DNA of 64,000 nt from Ectopseudomonas mendocina (GCF_007049795.1 NZ_SCFY01000015.1:62001-126000); one strand, 5' to 3'; shown: positions 18,362-27,594, counted from the first letter of the stretch. Program-made: numbers and translations. Notes: generated from the sequence alone by a model not told the origin.

Positions 18362-18656
18362 GAGTAGCCTCCTCAAACGCTGCTGCCATGCATTCGGATT
18401 TGTGCTCTACCTTCAGCGGGTAGAGGTGGAAAATGCCGAACAGCAGGACCTGTAGACGATCCAGCCAGGGGCTAGCGCGACCGGACAGGAGGTCTGAAAA
18501 CAGCCACAGTTGCACGCCATGCAGCAACGCAAGAAAGGCCGCGAGCACATAGACGAGTTGTTCGAACGGGGTACCGAAACGCTTGGCCAGCGCCGCCCCG
18601 AATACCAGCCAGAAGGCCAAGGCCAGTACCTTGCCCATCGTCAACAATGTTTTCAT
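18354..18656 (-). CDS. DUF1145 (YhhL-like) inner-membrane protein
   Basis: The 100-residue protein has three hydrophobic segments (KVLALAFWLVFGAALA, LVYVLAAFLALLHGVQLWLF, LQVLLFGIFHLYPL) and matches the DUF1145 family pattern. Its 3' end overlaps the ribosome site and start of the collagen-like gene by eight bases, implying coupled translation. No function is established for the family. Confidence 0.75.
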   Translation of the reverse strand: MKTLLTMGKVLALAFWLVFGAALAKRFGTPFEQLVYVLAAFLALLHGVQLWLFSDLLSGRASPWLDRLQVLLFGIFHLYPLKVEHKSECMAAAFEEATHA

Positions 18657-18878
18657 CCCCGCCCTCTTGCGCAGCTATTTTCTAATTAGCGCTGCACGTT
18701 ACCCCCTCGCAACAATGACCACCAGAGCGACGAATATTTTTTAACGACTTTGTTTATCACCCGCGAACGCCAGAGTGCCCCGCTGCATCCGTCATGGGCG
18801 CGGCCACTATCAGCGAGGAGGTGCAGGTACAAGGAAGATTGCGCGCAAGCCGCGGTCAGCGGCAGATTCCACACAAGA

Positions 18879-18912
18879 AAAGGCCCGACCGATGAAAATC
18901 GGCCGGGCCTTT
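18879..18912 (-). terminator. intrinsic terminator downstream of OmpA-family gene
   Basis: AAAGGCCCGACCGAT, the loop GAAA and ATCGGCCGGGCCTTT form a long stem with one mismatch. It is flanked by A- and T-rich ends and lies just beyond the stop of the OmpA-family gene on the minus strand. Confidence 0.85.
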
Positions 18913-18945
18913 CGGGTGACGCCTTATCCGGTTGAGCGAAGCGCC

Positions 18946-19575
18946 TTACGGCTGAGCTTCGACCTCGGCTTCTACGCGACGGTTGATGGCACGGCCATCA
19001 GCAGTGGCGTTGTCGGCAACCGGGCGGCTCTCGCCATAGCCCACCGCCTGCACACGGCCGGACTCGACACCGTACTGGTTGACCAGAACGTCGCGAACGG
19101 CACTGGCACGGCGCTCGGACAGACCCTGGTTGTAAGCATCGCTGCCCACGGAGTCGGTGTGACCTTCAACCACAGTGCTGGTCTGCGGATACTGTTTCAT
19201 GAAGTCGGCCAGGGCTTTGATATCGCCGTAGCTTTCCTGCTTGACCTGGGCCTTGTCGAAGTCGAACTTGACGTCCAGTTCGACACGAACGGCTTCGGCC
19301 GGCTCGGCAACGGCAACCTCCTCGACAACGACTTCTTCGACAACGGCAACCTGCTGCGCTTCGGCACCGTGTACCCAGCAATAGGCTGCGGCCATACCGG
19401 CACCCACCAGCGCACCACCACCTGCCCAGGTAGAGCTTTCGATTGCCCCTAACGCCGCACCACCCACACCGCCTACAGCTGCGCAGGTGGGCCAGTCGGT
19501 TTTCTGCAAGCCGGCACAGCCGGTCAGCAGGGTACTAGCCAGAATCAGGGGTACTGCGTTCCTTGTGATACTCAT
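18946..19575 (-). CDS. OmpA-family outer-membrane lipoprotein
   Basis: The 209-residue product has lipobox LTGC (Cys20) and a Gly-rich hydrophobic stretch (residues ~33-65, glycine-zipper-like). A Val/Glu-rich linker is followed by a complete OmpA C-terminal domain (VKFDFDKAQVKQ, VVEGHTDSVGSDAYNQGLS, GYGESRPVADNATADGRAIN). The Asp and Arg residues that bind diaminopimelate are present in the last two motifs. It should anchor the outer membrane to peptidoglycan. It is a single gene with its own terminator, divergent from the DUF6231 gene, and resembles a PAO1 gene in the same neighbourhood (from memory). Confidence 0.88.
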   Translation of the reverse strand: MSITRNAVPLILASTLLTGCAGLQKTDWPTCAAVGGVGGAALGAIESSTWAGGGALVGAGMAAAYCWVHGAEAQQVAVVEEVVVEEVAVAEPAEAVRVELDVKFDFDKAQVKQESYGDIKALADFMKQYPQTSTVVEGHTDSVGSDAYNQGLSERRASAVRDVLVNQYGVESGRVQAVGYGESRPVADNATADGRAINRRVEAEVEAQP

Positions 19576-19738
19576 ACTTTAGGTCTCCAATGTTCATCGG
19601 CCCATAACCGACTCAATAGTAGTAAAGACAGGAGTTGTACAATCCGCCAGCTATAGCAGCTTCTGCGGATAATTTTCTCTCACTCTAGGCCTGATACCGA
19701 CACCACGTTAGTCTTTGCAGACTTTTCGAGGAAGTTCG

Positions 19739-20236
19739 ATGACCGCCAGCCTTAGCACCCGTACTCCACAGCAAGCCATTGCGGCACTGCTTGCCCGCTA
19801 TACCCCCGAGAAACTGCTGTTGCTCGGGGCAAGCGAACTACCCGCAGTCAGCGCCTTTCAAAGCGCCCACCCGCAGTGTCAGGTCACCACCGCACCTGCT
19901 GCCCCCCTGGCGCCTGAACTGGCCGCACAGCGCTTCGACCTGGCAATTCTGGTCGACTGTCTGGAGCACTTACCCAAACGCGATGGACTGCAACTACTGG
20001 GCGGCATCCGCAACCTCAATGCCAGCCGGGTCGCCGTATTGCTCGACCTGAAGGCATGTGGTTGGCAGGAAACCGATCTTTTCGCCCTGGCTTTGCAAGC
20101 CAGTGAGCAGTTCCAGCGCGAGGGACAGACCCTGCATCTGTTCACCTATGATCTGCTTGATTACAAGCAAGTTCCCGACTGGTTGAACGCAAAATTCTGG
20201 GCTAATCCACAAAACTTCGGCAAATACTGGTGGTAG
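19739..20236 (+). CDS. DUF6231-like protein, methyltransferase-like fold
   Basis: The 165-residue protein has a Rossmann-like beginning ([14 protein letters not shown]) and a [18 protein letters not shown] segment, which resembles SAM-methyltransferase motifs. The glycine-rich SAM loop is poor, so it may be a degenerate or non-enzymatic member. I believe this is the family named DUF6231 in pseudomonads. The ATG at 19739 has GAGGA 7 nt upstream. Four bases separate it from the YchJ-like gene, so the two form an operon. Confidence 0.65.
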   Translation: MTASLSTRTPQQAIAALLARYTPEKLLLLGASELPAVSAFQSAHPQCQVTTAPAAPLAPELAAQRFDLAILVDCLEHLPKRDGLQLLGGIRNLNASRVAVLLDLKACGWQETDLFALALQASEQFQREGQTLHLFTYDLLDYKQVPDWLNAKFWANPQNFGKYWW

Positions 20237-20240
20237 AGCG

Positions 20241-20723
20241 ATGAACCCACTCGATCCCAATTGCCCCTGCGGCAGCGGCAACCTGCTGGGCCAGTGCTGC
20301 GGTCGCTATCATGCGGGGGCCCACGCACCCAGCGCGGAACTGCTGATGCGCTCGCGCTACACCGCTTATGTACTGGGCCTGGTGGATTATCTGGTCGCCA
20401 CCACTTTGCCTGCCCAGCAACAGGCGCTCGACCACGACGCCATGGCTGCCTGGAGTGCGCAGAGCACCTGGCTGGGACTGGAAGTCGAGGGCAGCGAGGT
20501 ATTCGGCGGCAAGCCAGAGCACGCCCAGGTCACCTTCGTCGCCCGCTGGCACGATGACAACGGCGAGCATCGTCACCGCGAATGCTCCGCTTTCGTTCAG
20601 GTGGACGGACGCTGGTTCTTTCTCGACCCCACGGCGCCACTGAAGGCCGGACGCAATGACCCGTGCCCCTGCCAAGGCGGGCAGAAGTTCAAGAAATGCT
20701 GTGCGCCCTACCTGAGTGCCTGA
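20241..20723 (+). CDS. ychJ: YchJ-family (UPF0225) SEC-C metal-binding protein
   Basis: The 160-residue protein has SEC-C type zinc-binding motifs at both ends: [19 protein letters not shown] at residues 8-26 and [15 protein letters not shown] near 141-155. An NTF2-like middle domain with [12 protein letters not shown] lies between, the standard YchJ arrangement. The family's role is not established. It follows the DUF6231 gene directly. A second, tiny SEC-C protein lies 2.5 kb downstream. Confidence 0.9.
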   Translation: MNPLDPNCPCGSGNLLGQCCGRYHAGAHAPSAELLMRSRYTAYVLGLVDYLVATTLPAQQQALDHDAMAAWSAQSTWLGLEVEGSEVFGGKPEHAQVTFVARWHDDNGEHRHRECSAFVQVDGRWFFLDPTAPLKAGRNDPCPCQGGQKFKKCCAPYLSA

Positions 20724-20790
20724 TTGGCGTTAATCCTGCTTTCTGCTTCAGTTGAAACGTCCCGCGAGGACACTCAACAAGGAGAAAGCC

Positions 20791-21905
20791 ATGCACAAGA
20801 AAAGTGGTATCGCTCTTATCCTGGCCGGCCTGCTAGCAGGCTGCGCCAACCAGCCCGGCGGGCTGCAAGGGGAAACGCTGGATCTGGGTGACAGCCAGCG
20901 CGTCAGTCGCCTGTTCGCCTACCCGAACAACTGCAGCGTGATCTGCTACCGCGACTGGACGCTGGAACAGACGGTCGAACACTACCTGCAGCAGAGCCTG
21001 AAGCGCGATGGCTACCCCCAAGCCAACGTGCGCGTAACACGCAACGGGGAGCGCATTCATGCCATCTTCGACGGCGCGCCAACGGACTACGGCAAGCCGC
21101 TGCTGCAATTGCTCGATACCGGTGACCTGGCTTCTCAGGGCCCAGCCAGCTGAATCGTGACGGCAAATGGCAGTACAACTGGTACTTATTCCTACCCCTG
21201 GGCATGGCCCTGGAGAACCGCAAGAGCGTCGAGTTGCTGCACTTCCCGCCGGACTACTCACTAATCCAGGCTCAGGATTACCTGCGTTCGAGCACCACAG
21301 ACCGCTGGGCCTCTCTGCTCAGTTTCAATGGTGCACAACCAGAACACACACCCGCTTATCAGACCATCGTCAACATCGCTCCGATTGCCGCCCCAGCCAG
21401 TGCCGGCAGTGCTCTGGAAGGCGTCTATGGCTACTTCACCAGCTATCAACGGCGCATGGTCAGCGAACTCAGCGTCGGCCCGGGGAATACCAGCCTGCCG
21501 ATGGTCGCCTTTGGTGCGCCGGTGCGCAGCTGGATCACACAGCAATACGGGGTGAATCTGCCGGTGCTGGGCCTCGGCCAGATCGAGGCGAGGCCTGGAC
21601 AGCAGGTCCCCGTGCTCGGCGCCAATCATCCAAGCTATATCTGGTATGCGGCCGACCCTGCCAACAACAAGGGCAGCGAGGCCGCCGCCAACGCAGCCGG
21701 GATCAAGGTCATGGGGCAGGACCTGAGCGCCGCCTGCTGGCAGGCCTACATGGGCCGGCAACCGACAGTTGATCTGCAGCAGACGCTCAATACCTGCAAA
21801 GAGAAATGGCAGGTGACGGAGAAACTGCAAACCTGCGAGCTGTTCTTCACCAGCGTGCGTAACCTCAAACCTGAAGAGGCCGCAGCCAAGTGCAAGGCGG
21901 GCTAG
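20791..21905 (+). pseudogene. lipoprotein of unknown function, apparently interrupted by a frameshift
   Basis: An N-terminal part from the ATG at 20791 (AAGGAG 7 nt upstream; lipobox LAGC) runs to a stop at 21151-21153. The next frame down continues with protein-like sequence (LNRDGKWQYNWYLFLPLG) through to 21905 without any ribosome site of its own. Joined, the two give about 371 residues. The shift falls between 21126 and 21150, where one base appears to be missing near GGGCCCA. This could be a true disabling mutation, an assembly error, or -1 ribosomal frameshifting. The second part has several cysteines and no family I recognise. Confidence 0.7.
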
Positions 21906-21918
21906 CAGCCCTGAGCGC

Positions 21919-21952
21919 AAAAACGCCGTGGTTGCCTGGGCAGCCCACGGCG
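21919..21952 (-). terminator. intrinsic terminator
   Basis: On the minus strand CGCCGTGG, a 13-nt loop and CCACGGCG are followed by TTTTTGCG. It ends the 184-residue minus-strand gene. Confidence 0.7.
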
Positions 21953-21972
21953 CTTGATTGCCTGCAGGACAA

Positions 21973-22527
21973 TCAATCCTGCAGTTTCAGGTGCGAAGTA
22001 TCCGGCGCAGGAGCCGGAGCTGCAGGCTTGGCTTGCCCCATATCGCTACCGACAGGGGCCAGACTGAACTGCGAAAGATCGACCTGTGGTGCTGCAGCGT
22101 CGGGTCTGGCGTCTTGCAGATTGCTGCCCACCGGAGCGATATCGAAATCCGGGGCATCAACATCACTGAACGCGGCCATGTACTCATCTCGTGGAGCGAC
22201 CTGCAGGCGACCCGGCCTTGTCGCAGCGGGGATGACTACCGGCGCAGGTTCCGACTGTACGGGCGGTGGCGGAGCCAGCTCGATCTCCTCGATCACCACA
22301 TCCATATCGACGACCTCGACCCGAGCGCCGGCCCGCTCCAGGGTCGCACGGTATTTTTCCGCGGCAGCGGCATCGAGGTTGTTCTTGATCACGATGCGAC
22401 GCCCAGAGAACAACTGGGCAACGCGCTGAGCATCGGCCTGGAACAACTTGGCCATATTGGCTTTGACCAGCTCCGGCTGGGCGCCCGGCACCAGTTGCCC
22501 GGAGAAGGCGATCTCGTAGCGACTCAT
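21973..22527 (-). CDS. conserved protein of unknown function with L7/L12-like N-terminal domain
   Basis: The 184-residue product starts MSRYEIAFSGQLVPGAQPEL and has a compact N-terminal domain to about residue 75 (LFSGRRIVIKNNLDAAAAEKY, LERAGARVEV). This pattern resembles a domain seen in other gammaproteobacterial proteins of unknown role. A Pro/Ala-rich, probably disordered C-terminal half carries two similar short motifs, FDIAPVGSNL and FSLAPVGSDM. There is no signal peptide or membrane segment. The ATG at 22527 has AGGAG 7 nt upstream; the GTG six bases earlier overlaps it. Confidence 0.65.
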   Translation of the reverse strand: MSRYEIAFSGQLVPGAQPELVKANMAKLFQADAQRVAQLFSGRRIVIKNNLDAAAAEKYRATLERAGARVEVVDMDVVIEEIELAPPPPVQSEPAPVVIPAATRPGRLQVAPRDEYMAAFSDVDAPDFDIAPVGSNLQDARPDAAAPQVDLSQFSLAPVGSDMGQAKPAAPAPAPDTSHLKLQD

Positions 22528-22719
22528 GGTCACACTCCTGTCCTATTCGCCGCTCAGTATGGCGCAGGTTCCTTTGCCCCGACACTGCAGGCTTCTCATT
22601 CATGCTCTCCCGAACCTCGGCAGCACCAGACCACCCCACTAACTCATTGAAAATAATGAGTGCTTACCCGTTGCAGCCAAGCGCTTGCTTGTTACACTGA
22701 GCCGCAACGGGGGTATGAA

Positions 22720-23217
22720 ATGCTTTCTCAGGCGCAAATGATAAGAATTATCAGCCTATTGATGTTTTTTGGCCTGCTTTCAGGCCTGCCAGGATGCTCC
22801 ACCTGGATGACAGGTGGCTTCAAGGACCCGGACGTCCAACTCATCAAAGTTGATGTGGTCAAGGCCAGGCTGCTCGAACAGGAGTTCCGCCTGCGCTTTC
22901 GAATCGACAATCCCAACGGCGTCAGCCTGCCGGTGCGTGGGCTGGACTACAACGTCCATCTAAACGGCATCCAACTGGCCGAGGGCTACTCCAACGAGTG
23001 GTTCACCGTGCCCGCTCACGGTCGTCACACTTTCGAAGTACCGGTGCGCACCAACCTCTGGCGTCATGTGCGACAGATCGTCAAAGCGCTGGAAAAACCG
23101 AACGAGCCAATTCGCTATAGCCTCAAGGGCCAGGTAAAAACCGGTATGTTATTCGGCCGCAGCGTGCACATGGCGCGTAATGGAGAGATAATTCCCGGCG
23201 ATTTCATCCCCGAATAA
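22720..23217 (+). CDS. LEA type 2 (WHy-domain) family lipoprotein
   Basis: The 165-residue product has a signal peptide with lipobox LPGC (Cys26), followed by a WHy/LEA14-like beta domain: [36 protein letters not shown], then [11 protein letters not shown]. The family is linked to desiccation and stress tolerance in plants and is common but uncharacterised in pseudomonads. Starts at 22720 or 22738 are both possible; I took the earlier one because GGGGGT precedes it. The small SEC-C gene begins six bases after the stop. Confidence 0.8.
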   Translation: MLSQAQMIRIISLLMFFGLLSGLPGCSTWMTGGFKDPDVQLIKVDVVKARLLEQEFRLRFRIDNPNGVSLPVRGLDYNVHLNGIQLAEGYSNEWFTVPAHGRHTFEVPVRTNLWRHVRQIVKALEKPNEPIRYSLKGQVKTGMLFGRSVHMARNGEIIPGDFIPE

Positions 23218-23222
23218 CCTGC

Positions 23223-23429
23223 ATGAGTAACACCATGAGCAACCAACCCCACGTCCACGGCCCTGACTGCAACCATGACCACGATCATCACGATCACCAC
23301 CATGTGCACGGCCCGCACTGCAACCACGGCCATCAGGAGCCCGTGCGCAACGCGTTGAAGGATGTCGGCCGTAACGATCCTTGCCCGTGCGGCAGCGAGA
23401 AGAAATTCAAGAAGTGCCACGGCGCCTGA
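23223..23429 (+). CDS. small His-rich SEC-C metal-binding protein
   Basis: The 68-residue protein has an N-terminal tract dominated by His, Asp and two HGPxCNH units (residues ~10-38), then a C-terminal SEC-C zinc motif, [17 protein letters not shown]. Both halves should bind Zn2+, Ni2+ or similar ions. It has no signal peptide, so it is probably cytosolic. An alternative ATG four codons later is equally plausible. It sits tightly between the LEA-type lipoprotein gene and the DUF2489 gene on the same strand. Confidence 0.85.
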   Translation: MSNTMSNQPHVHGPDCNHDHDHHDHHHVHGPHCNHGHQEPVRNALKDVGRNDPCPCGSEKKFKKCHGA

Positions 23430-23436
23430 ACCGCGC

Positions 23437-23901
23437 ATGGATGCTCTGAGCCTCACCCTGCTCCTGACCGGCCTGCTGCTGATCGCGGCGCTGGCCGCCT
23501 ATGCCTGGCACCTGTGGCGCCGCGTATGGGCAAACCAGCGCGTGCGCGACGAAGCACAGCAAGAACGCCAACAACGTATCGGCGGCGATCTGAACATTCT
23601 CGCCAGCAGCCTGCTCGACGAGCAGTTGCCGCTGATCGAAGGAGCCATCCGCATCAAGGTGCTGCTCGACAACTATGACAGTGCCTTGAGCAATGACAGC
23701 CGTTGCCAGGTGTTCCATCTGCTTTTCGAAGCCACCGCCGAAGTGCCTACCCATGCAGCCTGGAAGGCTCTGGACAAGGCCGAACGACGCCGTTTCGAAA
23801 AACGCTTCAACGAGCTGGAACTGCAGCACAAGGCCGCCGCACGCAGCGCCGCGCGCTGGTTGCTCGATGAAGGGCTGAAGAAGCCTCAAACCAGCGTCTG
23901 A
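23437..23901 (+). CDS. DUF2489-family membrane-anchored protein
   Basis: The 154-residue protein has one N-terminal membrane segment (LTLLLTGLLLIAALAAYAWHLW) followed by an Arg/Gln-rich, mostly alpha-helical cytoplasmic domain (ILASSLLDEQLPLIEGAIRIKVLLD, then CQVFHLLFEATAEVPTH). This is the DUF2489 pattern. It starts seven bases after the SEC-C gene stop. Function unknown. Confidence 0.78.
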   Translation: MDALSLTLLLTGLLLIAALAAYAWHLWRRVWANQRVRDEAQQERQQRIGGDLNILASSLLDEQLPLIEGAIRIKVLLDNYDSALSNDSRCQVFHLLFEATAEVPTHAAWKALDKAERRRFEKRFNELELQHKAAARSAARWLLDEGLKKPQTSV

Positions 23902-24000
23902 GGCCTCTTGCCAGGCTTTACTGGCCTCATTACCTTGGCGCCTTTGTGGCCGGCCAACTCATGACCGGCCTCGCCCCTTCGTACACCAAGGAAATTCGCC

Positions 24001-26514
24001 ATGCGCGCGCTGGCCTGCCTGACTCTTGCTGCCTCTCTGACCAGCCTCGCCGGCTGCCAGTCCCTGCTCAACAGCCGTTATGCCGACAGCGTGCCGCCCA
24101 CGCGTGGCGTCGAGCGCATCCAGGGCGTGGCCGAAAGTGCGTCGGTGCGGCGTAACGCCCTCGGCATGCCGCTGATCGAGTCGAGCACCTTCCACGACGC
24201 CCTCTTTACCCTCGGTTATGTGCATGCCGGTGACCGCCTCAGCCAGATGGTCGGCATGCGCCTGCTGGCCCAGGGCCGCCTGGCCGAGATGGCCGGCCCT
24301 GGCGTGCTGGAAATGGACCGTTTCATGCGCGCGGTCAACCTGAAAAAAAGCGCGGAAATCCTCTACGCCGATGCCTCACCGCGCCTGAAGCGCTTCTTCG
24401 AGGTTTATTCGCGTGGCGTCAACGCCTATATGTTCCGCTATCGCAATCGCCTGCCGATGGATCTGGCCGAGTCCGGTTACCGCCCCGAGTACTGGAAGCC
24501 CGAGGATTCGGTACTGCTGTTCTGCCTGCTGAACTTCGGCCTGGCGGTAAACCTGCAGGAAGAGATCGCCGCGCTGACCATGACCCAGCAGGTGGGCGCC
24601 GACAAACTGCCCTGGCTGCTGCCGATCTACCCGGACGAGCCGCTGCCTTTTGCTGAAGCAGAAAAACTCGCCGGCCTCGACCTCAAGGGCCAACTGCCGG
24701 GCCTGCAGGCGATTTCACGCACTGCAGCACAAATCGCCGACCAGCACATGCTCGGCGTTGCCGCCTCGAACAACTGGGCCATCGCCCCGCAGCGCAGCCG
24801 TGGCGGCAAGAGCCTGCTGGCCAATGACACACACCTGCCGCTGAGCATGCCTTCGCTGTGGAGCTTCGTGCAAATCCGCTCGCCCAAGTACCAGGCCGCG
24901 GGCATCTCTCTGGCCGGCGTACCGGCAGTAGTAGCCGGCTACAACGGCAAGCTGGCCTGGGGCATGACCATGGTCATGGGTGACAACCAGGACATTTATC
25001 TGGAGCGCATCAAACACGAAGGCAGCCGCCTGATGTACCAGGCAGACGGCAAATGGCTGCCGGTCGCCGAACGCCAGGAGACCTTCTTCATCAAGGGCCA
25101 ACGCCCGATTCGCGAAACGCTTTACGAGACCCGTAATGGTCCACTGCTCAACTCGGTGCTGGGCGAACGCAAGCATATGCTGCAGCCCCTGGCTCTGCAG
25201 AGCGGTTACGGCCTGGCGCTGAAAACCACGCAGTTCGAACGTGACCAGAGCCTCGACGCCTTCTTCGACCTGTCGCGCGCGCAGTCGGTGGACCAGGCCT
25301 TCGAAGCGACGCGGGAAATCCGCGCCATGCCGCTGAACATCGTCTTCGCCGACGCCCAGCACATTGGCTGGCAGGTCACCGGCCGCTACCCGAACCGCCG
25401 CGAAGGTCGCGGCCTGCTGCCCTCCCCCGGCTGGGACGAGCGCTACGCCTGGGATGGCTTCGCTGACCCGATGCTCCACCCCTACGATCAGGACCCGCCG
25501 CAAGGTTGGCTGGGTACCGCCAATGAGCGCAGCGTGCCGCCCGGTTACGGCATGCAGCTGTCCAGCTCCTGGTACTACCCGGAGCGCGCCGAGCGCATTG
25601 CCGAGCTGGCCGGCAACGGTCGTCACGATGGCCGCAGCATGATCGCCATGCAGTACGACCAGGCCTCGCCCTTCGTCGCCAAATTGCAGGCCATGTTCAA
25701 CGACCCGGCCATGCACGACTCGTTACGCCAGGCCATCGCCGCCCTGCCGGCTGGGCAACGCGCACGTGCCGACGAAGCGCTGAAACGCCTGCTGGCGTTC
25801 GACGGCAAGCTCGCTGCCAGCTCTGCTGATGCCGCCATCTACGGCGCCTTCCTGCATGAGAGTGCGCGGCATATCTTCCTCGACGAACTGGGCCCGGAAG
25901 ACAGCCCGGCCTGGCAGGCGCTGGTGCAAGCCGCCAACACCTCCTACTCGGCGCAGGCCGATCACCTGCTTGGCCGTGCCGACAGCCCCTTCTGGAATGA
26001 CACCCGCACGCCAGAGCAGGAAGACAAACCGACTATCCTCGCGCGCAGCCTGGCCGCCAGCATCGAGTTGCTGGAGAGCCGGTTGGGCACGGAGCGGCGC
26101 AACTGGCAGTGGGGCAAGCTGCACACCTATGAGTGGGTGACCGATACCACGCGCATGGCGCCTTACATGAGCGCCAGTCAACGCAGCAGCATCAACGCCT
26201 TGAAAGGTTATCTGGATCGCGGCCCCTATCCGGCCGGGGGCGACCACAGCACGCTGAACGTCTCTGCCTACGCCTGGGGCCAGGACTTCAATACCTTCCT
26301 CATCCCGGCCATGCGTATCGTGGTGGATTTTGCCGCCGACGAGCCGTTGGTCGGCGTCAACAGCTCAGGGCAGTCGGGCAACCCAGCCAGCCCACACTAC
26401 GCCGACGGCATCGAGGCATGGCTCAAGGGCGGCTACATGAGCTTCCCGTTCAAGGCGGAAAATCTGGACAAGGTCTATGGCAACCAGCGCCTGTTGCTGA
26501 TGCCGGCCAAGTAA
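24001..26514 (+). CDS. quiP: QuiP-like acyl-homoserine lactone acylase (penicillin acylase family)
   Basis: The 837-residue Ntn-hydrolase precursor has an alpha-chain region, then [10 protein letters not shown] where Ser256 would be the self-cleaved N-terminal nucleophile of the beta chain (SNNW motif). Other conserved stretches are [22 protein letters not shown], and YGNG-like C-terminal sequence. P. aeruginosa QuiP (PA1032) degrades long-chain acyl-homoserine lactones, and the gene lies in the same neighbourhood here. The N-terminus carries LAGC (Cys19), a plausible lipobox, so this enzyme may be membrane-tethered. Long-chain AHL specificity is inferred, not visible. Confidence 0.85.
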   Translation: MRALACLTLAASLTSLAGCQSLLNSRYADSVPPTRGVERIQGVAESASVRRNALGMPLIESSTFHDALFTLGYVHAGDRLSQMVGMRLLAQGRLAEMAGPGVLEMDRFMRAVNLKKSAEILYADASPRLKRFFEVYSRGVNAYMFRYRNRLPMDLAESGYRPEYWKPEDSVLLFCLLNFGLAVNLQEEIAALTMTQQVGADKLPWLLPIYPDEPLPFAEAEKLAGLDLKGQLPGLQAISRTAAQIADQHMLGVAASNNWAIAPQRSRGGKSLLANDTHLPLSMPSLWSFVQIRSPKYQAAGISLAGVPAVVAGYNGKLAWGMTMVMGDNQDIYLERIKHEGSRLMYQADGKWLPVAERQETFFIKGQRPIRETLYETRNGPLLNSVLGERKHMLQPLALQSGYGLALKTTQFERDQSLDAFFDLSRAQSVDQAFEATREIRAMPLNIVFADAQHIGWQVTGRYPNRREGRGLLPSPGWDERYAWDGFADPMLHPYDQDPPQGWLGTANERSVPPGYGMQLSSSWYYPERAERIAELAGNGRHDGRSMIAMQYDQASPFVAKLQAMFNDPAMHDSLRQAIAALPAGQRARADEALKRLLAFDGKLAASSADAAIYGAFLHESARHIFLDELGPEDSPAWQALVQAANTSYSAQADHLLGRADSPFWNDTRTPEQEDKPTILARSLAASIELLESRLGTERRNWQWGKLHTYEWVTDTTRMAPYMSASQRSSINALKGYLDRGPYPAGGDHSTLNVSAYAWGQDFNTFLIPAMRIVVDFAADEPLVGVNSSGQSGNPASPHYADGIEAWLKGGYMSFPFKAENLDKVYGNQRLLLMPAK

Positions 26515-26595
26515 TGACCGTTCGTCGGGCGGCGCTGAACCTTTGCCTCAGCGCCCCACTCTGAATATTCGACTTACTCCATAGATCATCGTTTT

Positions 26596-26621
26596 AAGGC
26601 GCCCTTGGCGCCTTTTCTTTT
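26596..26621 (+). terminator. intrinsic terminator downstream of quiP
   Basis: AAGGCGCC, CTT, GGCGCCTT followed by TTCTTTT, about 80 bp after the quiP stop. Confidence 0.75.
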
Positions 26622-26760
26622 GCCCGAAGAAAAAGATGGCTTTTTTCCATCACCGGATGGAACTTCTCGGACAAAGCAGGTTCAGAGACTATGCATCGAT
26701 TGAAATGCTCCCCTGGCGCCTCTGGCGCCTATTTTTTTGCCTGCAATTCGGGAGCACCTG

Positions 26761-27453
26761 CTAAGCCAGCAGGCTGCGGTCGAAGATAAACGCCTCACCC
26801 GCGTGCGGGCTATGCGCCAGCAGGTTCTGCGGTCGCCCCATCTTCGGGTAGTTCTTTTCGCCGGTATCACTGATCCAGCCTTGCGCCTTCATCCGCTCCA
26901 GCCTCCCGCGCAAGGTGGTGTGCTGCACAGGCTCACCCAGACACCCCTGAAATGCCGTCAGCGCATCGGTCACGGTGAATCGCGGTGCCAGCAGGTACAG
27001 CGGCAACGAGCTGTAGACCGACTTGCCACGCAGCCGCTCAGCCGCCAGACGCACCAACTGCGTGTGGTCGAACGGCAATGCCTGTGCCCCTGCAATGACA
27101 CCCGCCAACTCGACGAACCGCAGGTTTTCATCCTGTGGCTCGGCATCAGACGCCAACAGCGCCAGGTAGCAGGTGCTCAGCGACCAGCCGCGCGGATCGC
27201 GCACACCATTACCAACTGTCGCCACCTGCTCCAGATACTGCGGTTGCAGGCGCGCCTTGTCGGCCAGTGCACGGGCAGCGGCGGCGTCCAGGCTGGCATC
27301 GGCACAACGGCCGTTGACCAGCACGCCCGGCAGCGCCCATTGCCCAGCGTAAGGTTCACGCTGGCGACGCAACAGAAGCACCTGTAGCGTCCCCTCCTCG
27401 CTCAGGCGCAGAGCGACGATATCTACCCCGGCCAGCACCTCAACTGCACTCAT
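26761..27453 (-). CDS. nrtR: NrtR, Nudix-related repressor of NAD biosynthesis
   Basis: The 230-residue protein has an N-terminal Nudix-like domain (LLLRRQREPYAGQWALPG at about residues 27-44). The catalytic Nudix box is degenerate: the stretch after GRCADASLDAAAARAL lacks the REUXEE glutamates. A C-terminal winged-helix part follows (LRGRLERMKAQGWISDTG, PKMGRPQNLL). This is the NrtR architecture, in which ADP-ribose or NAD derivatives relieve DNA binding. It is divergent from pncA-pncB-nadE across a strong palindrome, exactly as expected for their repressor. An NAD-cluster equivalent lies at PA4916-PA4920 in PAO1 (from memory). Confidence 0.93.
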   Translation of the reverse strand: MSAVEVLAGVDIVALRLSEEGTLQVLLLRRQREPYAGQWALPGVLVNGRCADASLDAAAARALADKARLQPQYLEQVATVGNGVRDPRGWSLSTCYLALLASDAEPQDENLRFVELAGVIAGAQALPFDHTQLVRLAAERLRGKSVYSSLPLYLLAPRFTVTDALTAFQGCLGEPVQHTTLRGRLERMKAQGWISDTGEKNYPKMGRPQNLLAHSPHAGEAFIFDRSLLA

Positions 27454-27535
27454 CCTGTTGCTTGCTCCTTCATGTACTTATTTCATCTTGACCAATAACT
27501 CATATTTTCTCACGTAGGATTTGGCGAAAACACTT

Positions 27536-27568
27536 GACTACATATTTCATCAGATGAAATATGTAGTC
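27536..27568. promoter_or_regulatory. NrtR operator (perfect palindrome)
   Basis: Two exact 16-base inverted arms (left arm GACTACATATTTCATC) surround a single central A. The site lies 27 bp before the pncA start and about 83 bp before the nrtR start. A TTGACT at 27534-27539, overlapping the left edge, could be a -35 element. A partial half-site, TTATTTCATC, lies at 27478-27487 close to nrtR. Confidence 0.85.
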
Positions 27569-27594
27569 ACTCACCCAAGAGAAGGAGGCGCACC

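Noticed and set aside
21204..21905. An independent gene starting at the ATG at 21204
   Set aside because: No ribosome site precedes it and protein-like sequence continues in frame upstream to 21126, so it is better read as the second part of a frameshifted gene.
26711..26740. GGCGCC repeats followed by a T-run as a nrtR terminator
   Set aside because: GGCGCC units are self-complementary and arranged as direct repeats; no convincing long stem forms, and the T-run reads on the strand opposite to nrtR.
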